From Rusavskia elegans (lineage: Eukaryota; Ascomycota; Lecanoromycetes; Teloschistales; Teloschistaceae): 64,000 nucleotides of DNA. Shown here in pieces: positions 51,062 to 63,319 of this stretch. The stretch is taken from the NCBI GenBank assembly GCA_011316305.1, contig SAUG01000009.1, positions 744,001-808,000 on the forward strand, in the 5' to 3' direction. The first letter of the stretch is position 1. Each line of letters begins with the position of its first letter. Under the pieces are notes generated by a model. That model was not told the DNA's origin. It was given only the letters and a program-made list of their open reading frames with translations, and did no database searches. The translations under genes and the position numbers were made by a program.

Positions 51062-52830
51062 ATAATATCGGAGATATTAAGCCGGATTTATAAGTATAGA
51101 TATATAATTTATATTCTATTATTTTAAATTTTGTTAGCGTTTACGAATTTAAAAACTATAAAGTTTATTTTTATAGTATTAATTCTAGATCTTCTAGTAA
51201 AAAATATAATAAAAAGTACTAGAATTTTAATTACTATATACGCCATAGTATATATACTTTTAAATTTAAAATTCTAAAAATACGCTGTTACTAAAACTAT
51301 TGAATTAAATAAAACGGATTATAATATATATATCGATATCGATAACGGAACATCTATTATTAATAGATTCTTTTTATCTTAGTAGTAACTATTTATCCTA
51401 CGATATTATATCGATATTCTATTAATTTATATTTTAAAAAAATTAGAATATTAACTAGATATTAAGGATATATTAATTATTAGCTTCTATATAAAGAAAT
51501 CAGGATACAAATTAATAAATAATTTAAAGTTTATAATTGTTTTTATTAAATATATTATTAAAAATAATAATATAAAGTTATATAAAATTCATCGTAAACT
51601 AATAGTTTACTAATAGTTAATTAATAGTTAAAAAAAAGTTTATAGAAAGTTAATAGAAAATTACATAGAAAATTTAATTTATAAAAAAATTTATCGATTT
51701 ATATAATTAAATTGCTTTATCTTTTACTAGAAGTAATATTAGTATAAATTAGATAGATAGTTAAATTCTATATTACGTAACTGCGTATTTTTTATTTAGT
51801 AAACTTGGATTACTAATTCTAATTACTAAGTAGTTTAAAATTCGAATCCCGCGAAAATCTTTTTTTTTTAAAATTTTTTATCCGATTTTTACGGTTCCTA
51901 TAAAGTAGTTAGGATTTTAGAATCGACGGATTAGACTAGAGAATTACGTAATTTATAAGCTCGCTGAATTTGCTTACTAATATTATTTAAAGTTAGAAGG
52001 ATAACTTATAGTTCATTAAATATTAATCGAATATTTACGAGATATTAATCGATAGTTCGTCAAAAATAGCTAGTTAAAACGAACTAAATCTAATTTGAAA
52101 ATTTATTTAACTAGAAATTAACTATTTAGTTTTTTCTAATTCGTTATTTTCGGAATATCTATAACCAATTTTCGAGACCTAGCTATTTTTAGCGAATTTA
52201 ATATAGATCTAATATAGATAGATTATTATAGAATATACAGTTACCTCTAAGGTATTTCAAGATGTTAATTTAGCTAGAATTATCAGTCTAGCTACTTTTA
52301 TACTAATTTCTATCGATATTTCGAAAATCTGATCCGAATTTTAGTAAATCAGTCTAATCCGATCTACTAAATGGTTAGGATTGAATTCGAAAATTAAAAT
52401 TAAAAATTAGATTAAATTATAAAATAGAAACCGATGGAAATTTAAATTAATTTTACTCCTAATTATATTAGATAATCGAATATCATCGTTTTTAAAAATA
52501 ATAATTATTTCAAAATTTATTATTTTAATTATAGTAATCAATTTACATAATAGAAGTAAATAATTTATATTATTTATTACATGTTTCTATAATGCCTATA
52601 AACTATCTAATTTACTTTTTGAAAGTAATATAATAATTATAGATTAGTTTTTAATCTAGTTAATAGATTAGCTAGAATAGATTTTATATAGAAAATTTTT
52701 TTTAAAAGAGATTTTACTAGATATATCGGTTTAAAAAACGGATAGATAAATATTAATTAAAAAATTAGATATTTTATATTAGTTTAACTAATCTCGGATT
52801 ATTACAAATTGTATTAAAATAATAAATATT

Positions 52831-53863
52831 ATATTTAATTAATTTGGTTTTAGTTTTAATATCCGGTAAATCAGTGGTTCGGTAAGCAAATCAAGCGTTA
52901 GTATACCAGTATCGAATATACGATAGCAGAATTTATATTCCAATTTAATTAATATAAATATCGATTCTTTAGAATTTTAATTTAAATTTACTTAGTATAT
53001 AACGTATTTTTTTTATCGATAATTTAACTAACGTAGAAATATTTACAGATAAATAAAACTCGCAGTTATCGCTTTTTCTTTTTCTTCTTTTACCAGTAAT
53101 ATAAGCCCTATAATACCTCTCGCAAGTACTACGACTAACTAAAAGCCCTTACGTATATATATATTCCCGTAATAGCTATAGCTATAAGCTAAACGAGACG
53201 GTAGTATATTGGTAATAACTATATTTACCCGCGCGATCGTCGACTACCTCGTTATAGCAAAAATAATCTATTTCGACTTTAATCTAAATCTCTTTTTTAC
53301 CGCCTTTAAAATATACTATCTAACTTCTTTACCTCCTTTTAATTAAATTAACCGGGTAAAATTTCTAGCCGTAGCAACTAACGTACTACCTAGTAATTCT
53401 TATAGAATTAAATAGACTAAAGAGTACTTTAATAGTTTAGTAAAACGTTTAGATATAGATTTTATAATAGATATAGCCGAGATAATAACTATAGATAATT
53501 ACTTCGTAGTATAATAGATAGATATAGCGGAAGTATTAGATACTTATAATTATTTATAACGTCGAAGAAAGAGTATATAGTATTTAAGTATAGTAGAAGA
53601 TTCGTTATCGCGAATAAAAAAGGAAATAGTTAAATAGAAATAATTAATTACGCTATAAATCTTATCTGACGAACTATATATCTTTAGCTATTAAAATTTC
53701 TTTATACGTAAATACAATAATCGTTGCCGTATATAACGTTTGTGAAAAACATATATATATATATATAAAAACTTAATATAATTCCAAAAAAAAGCTTTTT
53801 AAAAAGGAAAAATATTATATATAAATTTTATAAATAAAATAATATTAATTTAATTATTATTTT
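52831..53863 (+). repeat. Direct repeat R4, copy 1 (about 1 kb)
   Basis: Begins atatttaattaatttgg and shares atatccggtaaa, cagtggttcggtaa and cccgcgcg-tcgtcgactac with the second copy. It ends near aaacttaatataattcc and a little beyond. Differences are mostly transitions. A short reading frame with Asp/Ile-rich segments is broken in both copies; I recognise no family. Confidence 0.75.
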
Positions 53864-54457
53864 CTTTTTAGTAATAAAGAATCGACGACGATAAAAATAA
53901 TATTTAAAGTATTAATATAGTTCTATAGTAAAAGTAAATAATTTTTAATATTATATTAAAGAATATAAAGTTTTAATAATTTTAGTAAATTAAATCCGGG
54001 GTTTCGGATTCGATCCGAAACTAAATTAAATTAAATTTTAAAATAATCCGATCTAATTCGAATCGGATTAGATTATATTTTATATTAATTTAAATCGGAT
54101 GAAATTAATTAATATAGATTCGAAATTCGATCTAACGGCTAGTTTATAGATTATTAAAAATACGATACTAGTTACGTTTAAAAATATTTATAATCTCTAA
54201 TTATATAATCAAATTACAACATTTAAAATTTAACTAGACGAATTTAATATATCTATAATAGTATAGTAAGTAGATAATCCATCAATAGATATTATTTTTA
54301 ACTTAAATTAGTTAAAAGTTTTCGATACGGTTTTTTAATTTAGATAGCGTATTATAACTATTAGCGAAAAGAAAATTAGATTTATATATACTAGAAACGC
54401 TAATTCGAATATAATTACTTTAATATATATTAGAATTTCGAAGCTGCTATTTATTTT

Positions 54458-55471
54458 ATATTTAGTTAATTTGGTTCTGGTTTTGGTATCCGGTAAACCA
54501 GTGGTTCGGTAAACAAATCAAACGTTAATATATTAGTATTAAATATATAGTAGCAGAATTTATACCCCAGTTTAATTAGCGTAAATAACGGTTCTTTCTA
54601 TAGAATTTTAATTAAAATATACTTAGTAATATTATATATCTTTCTACCGATAATTTAACTAACGTAGAAATTTTTATAGATAAATATATCTCGTAGTTAT
54701 CGCTTTTCCGTTTTATACTAGTAATATAAACTCTGTAATATCTCTCGTAAGTACTATAATTTACTAAAATCCTTTACGTACGTATATACTTCCGTAACAA
54801 CTATACTGTAGCTAAACCAGACGGTAGTACCTTTATTAATAATAACTATATCTACCCGCGCGGTCGTCGACTACTTTATTATAGCTAGAGTAACCTATTT
54901 TAATTTTAACGTAAATTTCCTCTTTACCGCCTTTAAAATATATTATCCGACCTTTTTATTCCTTTTTAATCTAATCGACCTGGTAAAACTTTTAACTATA
55001 ATAGCTAGCGTACTATCTAGTAATCTTTTTCAAAATTAAATAGATTAAAAAGTATTTTAATAACTTAGTAGAATATTTAGGTACGGGTTATATCATAAAT
55101 ATAGCCGAGGCGATAACTATAGATTATTACTTCGCAGTATAGTAAGTAGATATATCTGAAATATTAGATATTTATAATTATTTATAACGTCGAGGAAGAA
55201 ATAGTAGAGGATTCGTAATAGCGAATAAAGAAGAAAATAGTTAAAATAGAAGTAATTAACTGCGCTATAAATCTTGTCAAATAAACTATATATCTTTAGC
55301 TATAGAAATCTCTTTATACGTAAATATAAAATCGTTGCCGTATATAACGTTAATAAAATATATATATCTTTATAAAAACTCAATATAATTCCAGATAGGA
55401 ACTTTTTAGAGAGAATTTATTATATATAAAAAACGTTAGATAAAATAGTTTATATTAGTTTAATTAATTAA
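54458..55471 (+). repeat. Direct repeat R4, copy 2 (about 1 kb)
   Basis: Parallel to 52831-53863, separated from it by about 600 bp that contain a MITE fragment (53985-54147). The two copies could be decayed LTRs of a small retroelement or two insertions of one repeat. Confidence 0.75.
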
Positions 55472-55795
55472 AAAAGTCGCTAGAACGATATTTAATTTAT
55501 AATTAATTAATTAATACTAATTATAAATAAATTTCCTTAAAGTTCTAATTACTATTTATATAATCAATAATTGAAAAAATTGATTAGCTTTTAGAAATTC
55601 TATAATTAATTTTATTTCTATCTTTTTCGTTATATATATATAAACGCTAAATTTATAGATTTTAGATAAATAAAAAAACCGGTTATAAATTTAATAGATA
55701 TCGTAAATAATAGAATATTTTATTATATTTAGCTATTTTATAAAGTAATAGAAAATGTTAAATAAATTAATTAAATATTCGGTTTAATTCTATTT

Positions 55796-56308
55796 TAGAC
55801 TGGCTATTTCGGATCGGATTTCTATCGGTACTTTAGAAATCCGATCCGAGTTTTAACGAATTAGTTCGACCCGATCTACTAAGCGATATAGATCGGTTCC
55901 TAAAGTTAAAACCGAAAGTCGGATCGGATTATAAAGTAGAAACCGATAGAAATCCGATCCGATCTACTAAACCTTCTATATATAGTATAATATAAAAACT
56001 AATATAGTATAATACAATAATTAATAAATTATTTAATTTGAAAATTGATTATATATAGAGTTAATATATATAGATAATATATTTACTCTAATTAGATTAA
56101 TTTTTATACTAGAATTCTACTTTTATACTAGATTTTAGCGGTTTTAATAGATCGAATCCGGAAACTCGAGCTCGATCCGAAATTAAATCGATTCGATATC
56201 TAGAAAAATCGGAACCGACTTAATTCGATATTTAGAAAAGTTAGAACCGATTCGGATTAGGTCGGTTCTTTTAACCCGGGTTCGAAACCCGAACCGACGG
56301 TCAGTCTA
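55796..56308. mobile_element. MITE copy, 513-bp class
   Basis: Starts tagactggctatttcgg and ends gacggtcagtcta. Flanks ttctattt/ttctaatc match at six of eight positions. Confidence 0.8.
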
Positions 56309-57716
56309 TTCTAATCTTTATTAAAGAATTAAAGATAGATTATATTTTATAATATTAGATATTCATCTATTTTTCTTTGTAGAAATACGATCGAATCAAT
56401 ATATAGTATATAGAATTCTATCGGCTATCGATATTTTAAATAAAAGAAAACGGTTTAGTATAATAAAAACTTTTCTATTTTTTAATATTTAATCGATCGA
56501 AGGTTTTAGACTTTTATCGCTTTTTAATTATTTTCTACTAAATAACACAAAATTTATTATATCGATTACTATCTATATTAATACAAATATTAGATTTTCG
56601 GACCTAGAAATAGATATAAAAGTAAGCCTATACTAAAATCTAATGTAAAAAAAATAAAAAATCTATCTTTAATAATATTATAGATAGATTTTAACTAGAT
56701 TACTTTATAGCCGTTTAATTTTTTTTATTCTAATTTTTCTAAAACTTTTTATTAAATAGTTCAATTTTAACTCGACTATATAAAATCTCGAGCGCTAGTC
56801 GGATACTACAAATAAAGTAGAATATATAGATATAAATCTTTTTAAACTAATATTTATTACTATTAAAATTAATAGATCCATTTTAAAAGTATTTACTATT
56901 ACTAGTTCGTCGTTATTAAAACTTTCTAAATCTAAATTATCTGCGTCTATTTATCTATATTTACTAGATTTTTTCTTTTTTTCTCTTTTACTTTTAGATA
57001 CGATATTAGAACTAGATCTATCTTTTTTCTATATATTAATTTATTCGACGAAATTTTTAAAATCCTTAATAATTTAGATAAAAGAGATACTATTGTTCGT
57101 ATTGATATCGTTTATTAATACGAATAATCGATAAAAGATCTTATAAATTTAAAAAAGCTACTTTAATATTTTCGCTATATTTTTACTAGTATAATATTTT
57201 AATATAATATTTAAACCCAAGTACTATCTACCGGTAGTTTAAAAAATTATTAATATAGAAAACGATAATAGATAGAAGAGATTAGTAGTTTTTAATTAAC
57301 TATCTATTAATTATTATTAAGAATTTAATTTTAGGCGGGATATTTTTTAGAAGTCCCGGCTCGACTTCGGTTAATTTCGATATAATTCTATTTTTTAAAA
57401 TGATAGATTAAAATAATTTATTATTACTTTTTAAATATTCGAATATAGATTAAATACTTAGATATACGCCGATTATAAATTTCTAATTTATTATAATATA
57501 CTAGCAAATAAATGGATTTTCGAAATCCGTAGACCTTATTTTTTTATTACTATATTTAGATTATAAAAACTTTTAGTTTAAATAATATGCTAAGTATTAG
57601 CTCTATTTCTAATAAATTACGTTGATTTTATTATATCTATAATTTTGTAGAAGTATTTATATTTATTAATTAGTATAAAGCCGGAAGGATTTACTATACC
57701 GCGAGGTAACTATTAA

Positions 57717-57876
57717 TAGACTAGTTGTTTCATCGGGTTTTAAACCCGAATTTATATCCCGGGTTCGAGTTTCTAACTATATTAGAAAGAAAACTAACAT
57801 TAACTAGTAATTTAGACGTAATAGCTACGTTTATCGCGAAATCGAATCGCTATTTTAGTTTAAAGTAGCTAGTCTA
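57717..57876. mobile_element. Mini-MITE, 160-bp class, copy 3
   Basis: Starts tagactagttg and ends gctagtcta; exactly 160 bp. Flanks actattaa/gccactaa differ only by transitions. Confidence 0.75.
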
Positions 57877-58039
57877 GCCACTAAGCTTTTTAGGCACTAA
57901 GCGTACTAGTCGCTAAAAGCTTTAATAGAATAAAAATTCTATATAAAAGAGATTTTCCTTTCTATTAATTAGTTCTACTATCAAATAAATCTATTTATTA
58001 TATATATCTACTACGTAGTTTTATAAACGGAACTTTAGT

Positions 58040-59312
58040 TTTATAGTTCTAATTAATCTGAAGTATCGAAACTATCTTGTAGTATAAATACTTCTAAAAA
58101 GAATAATAACGCGTAAAAATATATACGAGTCTAGAGGATAATAATTAGATTTTTTCTAATACTATCACTAGTAATACGAATTAAAATAGTACTATTAATA
58201 ATATCAACGAAGTTTTCGAACTATCTAGTATTATCTAATAGTAGTAGTAGAATCTTTAAAATAATCCGGAAGCTAGCGATATATTAAAAGATTATATCTA
58301 GCTTCTAAATTTATTAAACTAAATCTAATTACTTTTATAATATCTAGAATAATCGTTAGAAGTCTAACTTTTAAAAATAAAAGTTCGCGAAGTAAAGTTC
58401 GAGCGAGATATTAAGCGTATAAAATACGAAAACATTATAGAATATTATCGCTTTTATAGCGACGATAGTTTCTAAAAAAATCTAAAAAGAAGAACTAAAG
58501 TTCTAATATCTAAAAAATAAGATTTTAATAATTATAAATCGCTTTTTATTTAGATCGATAACTATAAAAATTTCTTCTATTAATAGAATTTCGAGTACGA
58601 TAATAATAACGCGAAGATTATATTAGCTAACCGGCTAATAATTACGAATAAAAAGCTATTAAAGAAAATCTATTAAAGAGACTTTATATAATAAAGTATA
58701 ATACTAATTTCGGAATAAGTTTACGAATATCTAAAAAGTTTTATTAGTAACTTTATAATTCGGTAAGCCGATTCCAAAAGAAAATTTAAAGATATAAAAT
58801 AAAAAGATTAGTAAACCGTCTCGGAATTTAACGAGTATTTTATTTATCTATAGGAAAAGCTCGATATTCTGCCGAATAAAAAGAAACGAATATATAATTT
58901 ACGAACTAAAATTCGAAAGTTTATTCGAAACGAAATTTTTAATTATAGCGACGAAAGTTATATTATAAACTACTAAATCCTTTTAAAATCGTATGTTAGT
59001 ATCGAATATTTTTTATATACTACTAATCGACTCGAAAATAATTTAAAAAATAAGCTAAAAAATAATAAGTTAAGGAATAATAGCTAACTTTATAGCGAAA
59101 GCAGTAGTAATAATATTCGAAGCCGAAGAAATTAAAGCCGAGACAATCGAAGCGATAGAAGTAAAAGAAAAGGAAGTTATAATATAAAAGACGGCGGAAA
59201 TCCGAATATAATTTAGGTTAATATTTCGATATAGTCTAAAATCATGGAAAAAGACGTTATTTACTACGTCTATTATTAAAAAAAATATAAATTAAATAAT
59301 TCTGTTTATTTT
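58040..59312 (+). pseudogene. Gag remnant of gypsy G2
   Basis: A plus-strand, Lys/Glu/Asn-rich broken reading frame ends in a knuckle-like block at about 59,262-59,304. There the CX2CX4HX4C spacing persists with Tyr at the first three ligands and Ser at the fourth. It is cut immediately afterwards by the long TIR element. Confidence 0.6.
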
Positions 59313-61996
59313 TAGACTAGCTATTAGGTCGGGTTTCGAATCTAGATTAACTAATCCGACCCGACCCGAATTAGATTATAATTAAATTTAACCCGATTTA
59401 AATCGGGTCGGATTTTTCTAGAATTCGATCTAACTCGATTCTAGATCGAATCCGGATTCCTAGATTTAACCCGCTAAAACTACTAAATCTTGGTATAAAA
59501 ATGTAATTCTAGTATTAAAAGACTTTTATTTTCTATATTAAAATAGATTAGTTTGGAGTATTTTTTATTTCATATTAGTATAGTAGTATATATAGAATAT
59601 ATATTCTTTCTAGACTATTATTTTTTAATCTATATAACTAATTGATATCTTTATTTTTTTCTTCTTCTATATCTTTATTATTATCTATTTCTATTTTGTT
59701 TCTATGTTTTTATTCTAACTATTAAAATTAATACGTCTAGCTAAACCTTTATTAACTCCAAATTTAATAGAATTCTATATAAAAAAGAACTTTTCTATTA
59801 TCTAATCCTTTATATTAACTTTAATAATATTATCGCTATTTTTATTTTTCTTTCTATAAAGATATTCAGTATATTTATTAGCCGTATATTTACTATAATT
59901 AAATTTTTAAGTAAACGTCGTCTATTCTTTTAAAAAATCTAGAATTCTAATAGACTAAAGTTTTTAGATACCGATATAATAGATTATTTATTAATAGATA
60001 ACGTAAACGATTAAAACTATAGATTTCGTTAAAATTATTTTATTTAGATCGTTAATAATAATAATAAACTAGAAAAAATATTAAAAATAAACATTTCTAT
60101 ATCAGATAACTCTATTTATATTGGATATATTATTCTAATATTTTATCTCGCTTTATTTCTATTTTATCTACTCGGTAGTTATCGCCTTTTTTATATTTCT
60201 ATAAAAGCTTTAGTATATAAATCGTTTTTGAAATATAATATTATATATAGATTAGTATAAGGTATAGTATATATTATCTTATTATATTTAAATAGATTTT
60301 TTTCTCGATTCTAAAGTCTGTTTTCTAATTTCTAATAATTTATTTCAATACGGCCTTCGTCTTTATATCTACGCTTTTCTAGAAATCTATTTCTTTAAAT
60401 TTTTATAATATTTATATATTATAATACGGTACGTATTCTGTTTTTTATAAAATTTGTATTTAGTATCAGACTACTTTTTACCGTATTTATAGTTTATTAT
60501 TTATTTAGATTTTATAGATTGTAGTTATAATTTAGATATAGCAGATAGTTTATTTAAACTAGCCGTTTTATTAGATTTCGAACCCGGGTTCGTTTCCCGG
60601 ATTCGAGTTTCTAACTCGAATAGATAACCATTAGGCTCGAACTAGTAATTTAATCGCGTTAGATTCGTTTATCGCGGCTTAGCAAGTCCTTGGCGAGTTT
60701 TCGCGGCCAGTCTAAATATATTGAATAATATAATAAGGTAATATAATTAGTAGCTATAGAATTATCTAAAGATTCTATATATTATAGTATTTGAATACGC
60801 TACAAATTTAAAAAAGTATATAGATTTATTTAGAATTATAATCCTTTAGTTATAGTATAGCCGATAATTATCTAAATAATTTTACTTTACTTTTAATTTT
60901 CTATTTTTTAATAATTAACTACTATAGTAAATTATTAATATACTATATACTATATTATATTCTATTTTATCCTATTAATAATCTTTCGTTACCTTTATTC
61001 GTTACAGCGTAAGATATAGTATATACGAATCTAAATGGAATTAATAGATTAAAATAATATAGTTAATTATATAATATCGTTATTACTATTTTAGATAAAA
61101 AATTAACTCCGTTCTATAAAAATATAAATAAAACTCGAAGAAATAAAATCGGAAAAAATAAAAGGAAATTATATAGTATTATAGTATCTGTAATACTCTC
61201 GGATAATATATTCTAAATAGTCTAGCTAATAATCTATCGAAAGAAATATAAATAGCAGTCTAGAACCGTCGCTTTTTTAAAAATCTATAGATATTAAAAA
61301 AGCTTCGAATATTTTATTTCTAAAATATCTTTCGCTAGACTCTATTATAAAATCTTTACCGACGTCGCTACTATATATATAAATAGAAAGATTAATAGGA
61401 TATATAATATAGTATTAGTAGCTCTATTGAATATAATAGAAAGATATATAGTTACTTTTCTAATAAATAAATATATAATTTTATTATATTATAATATATA
61501 TCAGATTATATTTACTTTTTATAGATTTTCTAACTTGCTGTAATATATACTAAACGCATTACTATTTAGTAGAAAAGTACCAAATTTATTAAAGGATTAA
61601 TATAGAATCTAGAGATATAGTTGAAGATATAACGATATCTAATTAATAATAAATTCTAAAAAATTAACAGTTTTAGAAAAAAGATATATATCTATAAAAT
61701 TATTCAAAAAAAGATAATACTATTAATAGAAGACTAGTATATAAACTAGTATTAAAGAGATTATATTATTATATTATATCATCCGTAAATTCTTTCGTAT
61801 TCGACTATCTAATATAATTATAAATCGAGTAGAATTAGATTTCTATCGGTTTCTATTTTATAATCCGATCCGATTCTCGATTCTAATATTAAAAGCCGAC
61901 CTAAATCGTTTAATAGATTAGATTAAACTAACTTATTAAAACTCGGATCGGATTTTTAAAATACCGACGGGAATCTATATCGAAGTAACTGGTCTA
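59313..61996 (-). mobile_element. Long TIR element (2.7 kb) inside gypsy G2
   Basis: Starts tagactagctattaggtcgg and ends gtaactggtcta. Flanks tttatttt (59305-59312) and tttattct (61997-62004) differ by one T/C. Both subterminal regions match the roughly 510-bp MITE class, while a 2-kb interior absent from the MITEs is inserted between them. It carries the mini-MITE at 60555-60714. The interior has minus-strand Lys-rich broken coding sequence. It may be the longer parent, but I did not recognise a transposase in it. Confidence 0.75.
60555..60714. mobile_element. Mini-MITE, 160-bp class, copy 4
   Basis: Starts taaactagccg and ends gcggccagtcta; exactly 160 bp. Flanks agtttatt/aatatatt match at six of eight positions. 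The interior is close to the copy at 22161-22320. Confidence 0.78.
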
Positions 61997-62009
61997 TTTA
62001 TTCTAAATA

Positions 62010-62792
62010 CGCTAAAAATTAAAAAAAAAAAGAAATGAAAATTTATAATCGAGAAAAGAAAAAATTTAATATATACCATTAGTATATTAAAGATTAAATA
62101 GTACCGGAAGTATTCTACTATAATTACTTTCTAGATATATATCGATATTTCGAAAAGACGTTTCTATATCTAATATTTTATCGATTTTAAAACTAAAAGA
62201 AATTTTATTTTATAGTAATAGATTAAATAAAATAATATATCCGAAGGCGATAACGTTTTTAAAGATATCTAAATAATCGACGGTCGCGTTATACGCTTTT
62301 ATAGAATTTATAAAATATTAGCTAGCTTAAAAAATCGAAAAGAAATCTTTAAAAAATAGTAAATTAAATTCTATAGTATCGATATATAAAATTATAAGAT
62401 AATTTTTAGGTATTTTCATTTCTATATAGCCGATTCCGATATCAAATAGCGCGATATTATCTAGACGTATTATTATAGGAAAGAATAGATTTTTTCTACG
62501 AATTTATAATAGTATAACATCGAGATCTATAATACCGAAGAATTTATAAATTTACTTTTTTTTTAGTCGGAAATAAAGATCATATCTATAGTATTTTACT
62601 TTATAAATTATATTCCACTAGAATATAATCTAATCTTTAGTATACAGACGATCTAGCTACGAGATACGATTCTATAATATTCTAGGATAAAATAGAGTTA
62701 CTTTCTATAGTTATAGACCTTATAGACGTATTTTCTAAAACTTTATCGAATGGATAAAATATTTATAAACAAGTCGAATATATAATCGACTT
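62010..62792 (+). pseudogene. Gypsy G2 protease and protease-RT linker
   Basis: The plus-strand reading, through stops, ends with DVFSKTLSNG and then VEYIIDL. This corresponds to the FSK...LPPHRxxDHxIxL linker before the RT of gypsy elements. SINE S5 follows directly. Confidence 0.6.
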
Positions 62793-63242
62793 GGCTTGGG
62801 TGACGTAGTAGCAACGCTGCGTGACCTAGCAGCCTAACGGATCCAACTCGGGCGCTTTTCGGAGTTAACGGAATTAAATCCGGTAGGTCGGGGGTTCGAA
62901 TCCTTCGAAGGCCAACTAAATACTTAAGTTTTTTCTAATCGACCAAGTCGATTTTTATACAGAGTTTTATATAAAAATTATATAGAGAGATTATTCAGAG
63001 GATTGTCTCGGCCTAGCCGTTTCTAATCGAAGTAAATTAAGTTAATTAATAAAGTTAAATAGATTACGGTTTCCCTCTGGGTTTTAATCTAGATCTAGCT
63101 CCTTCGGGAGTCCTAAATTCGAGTTTTCGGTAAAATATTTGAATACTAAATAATTGCGTAATCTGATCGAATTAGCGCCTCTAGCGTTAAGATCGTGAAA
63201 GACTAAGATCAAAATCCGAATGATTAATCGTATATATAAAGT
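62793..63242 (+). mobile_element. tRNA-derived SINE, copy S5
   Basis: Head ggcttgggtgacgtag, B box ggttcgaatcc and tail gattaatcgtatata match the family. Flanks tataatcgactt/tataatctaata agree at nine of twelve positions, so the right boundary is approximate. Confidence 0.82.
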
Positions 63243-63319
63243 TATAATCTAATAGTAGTTTTATAATTAATAAAAGCTGGAAAAAAAACTTTTTTAAACC
63301 GTTCGAATAGATTTACTAA

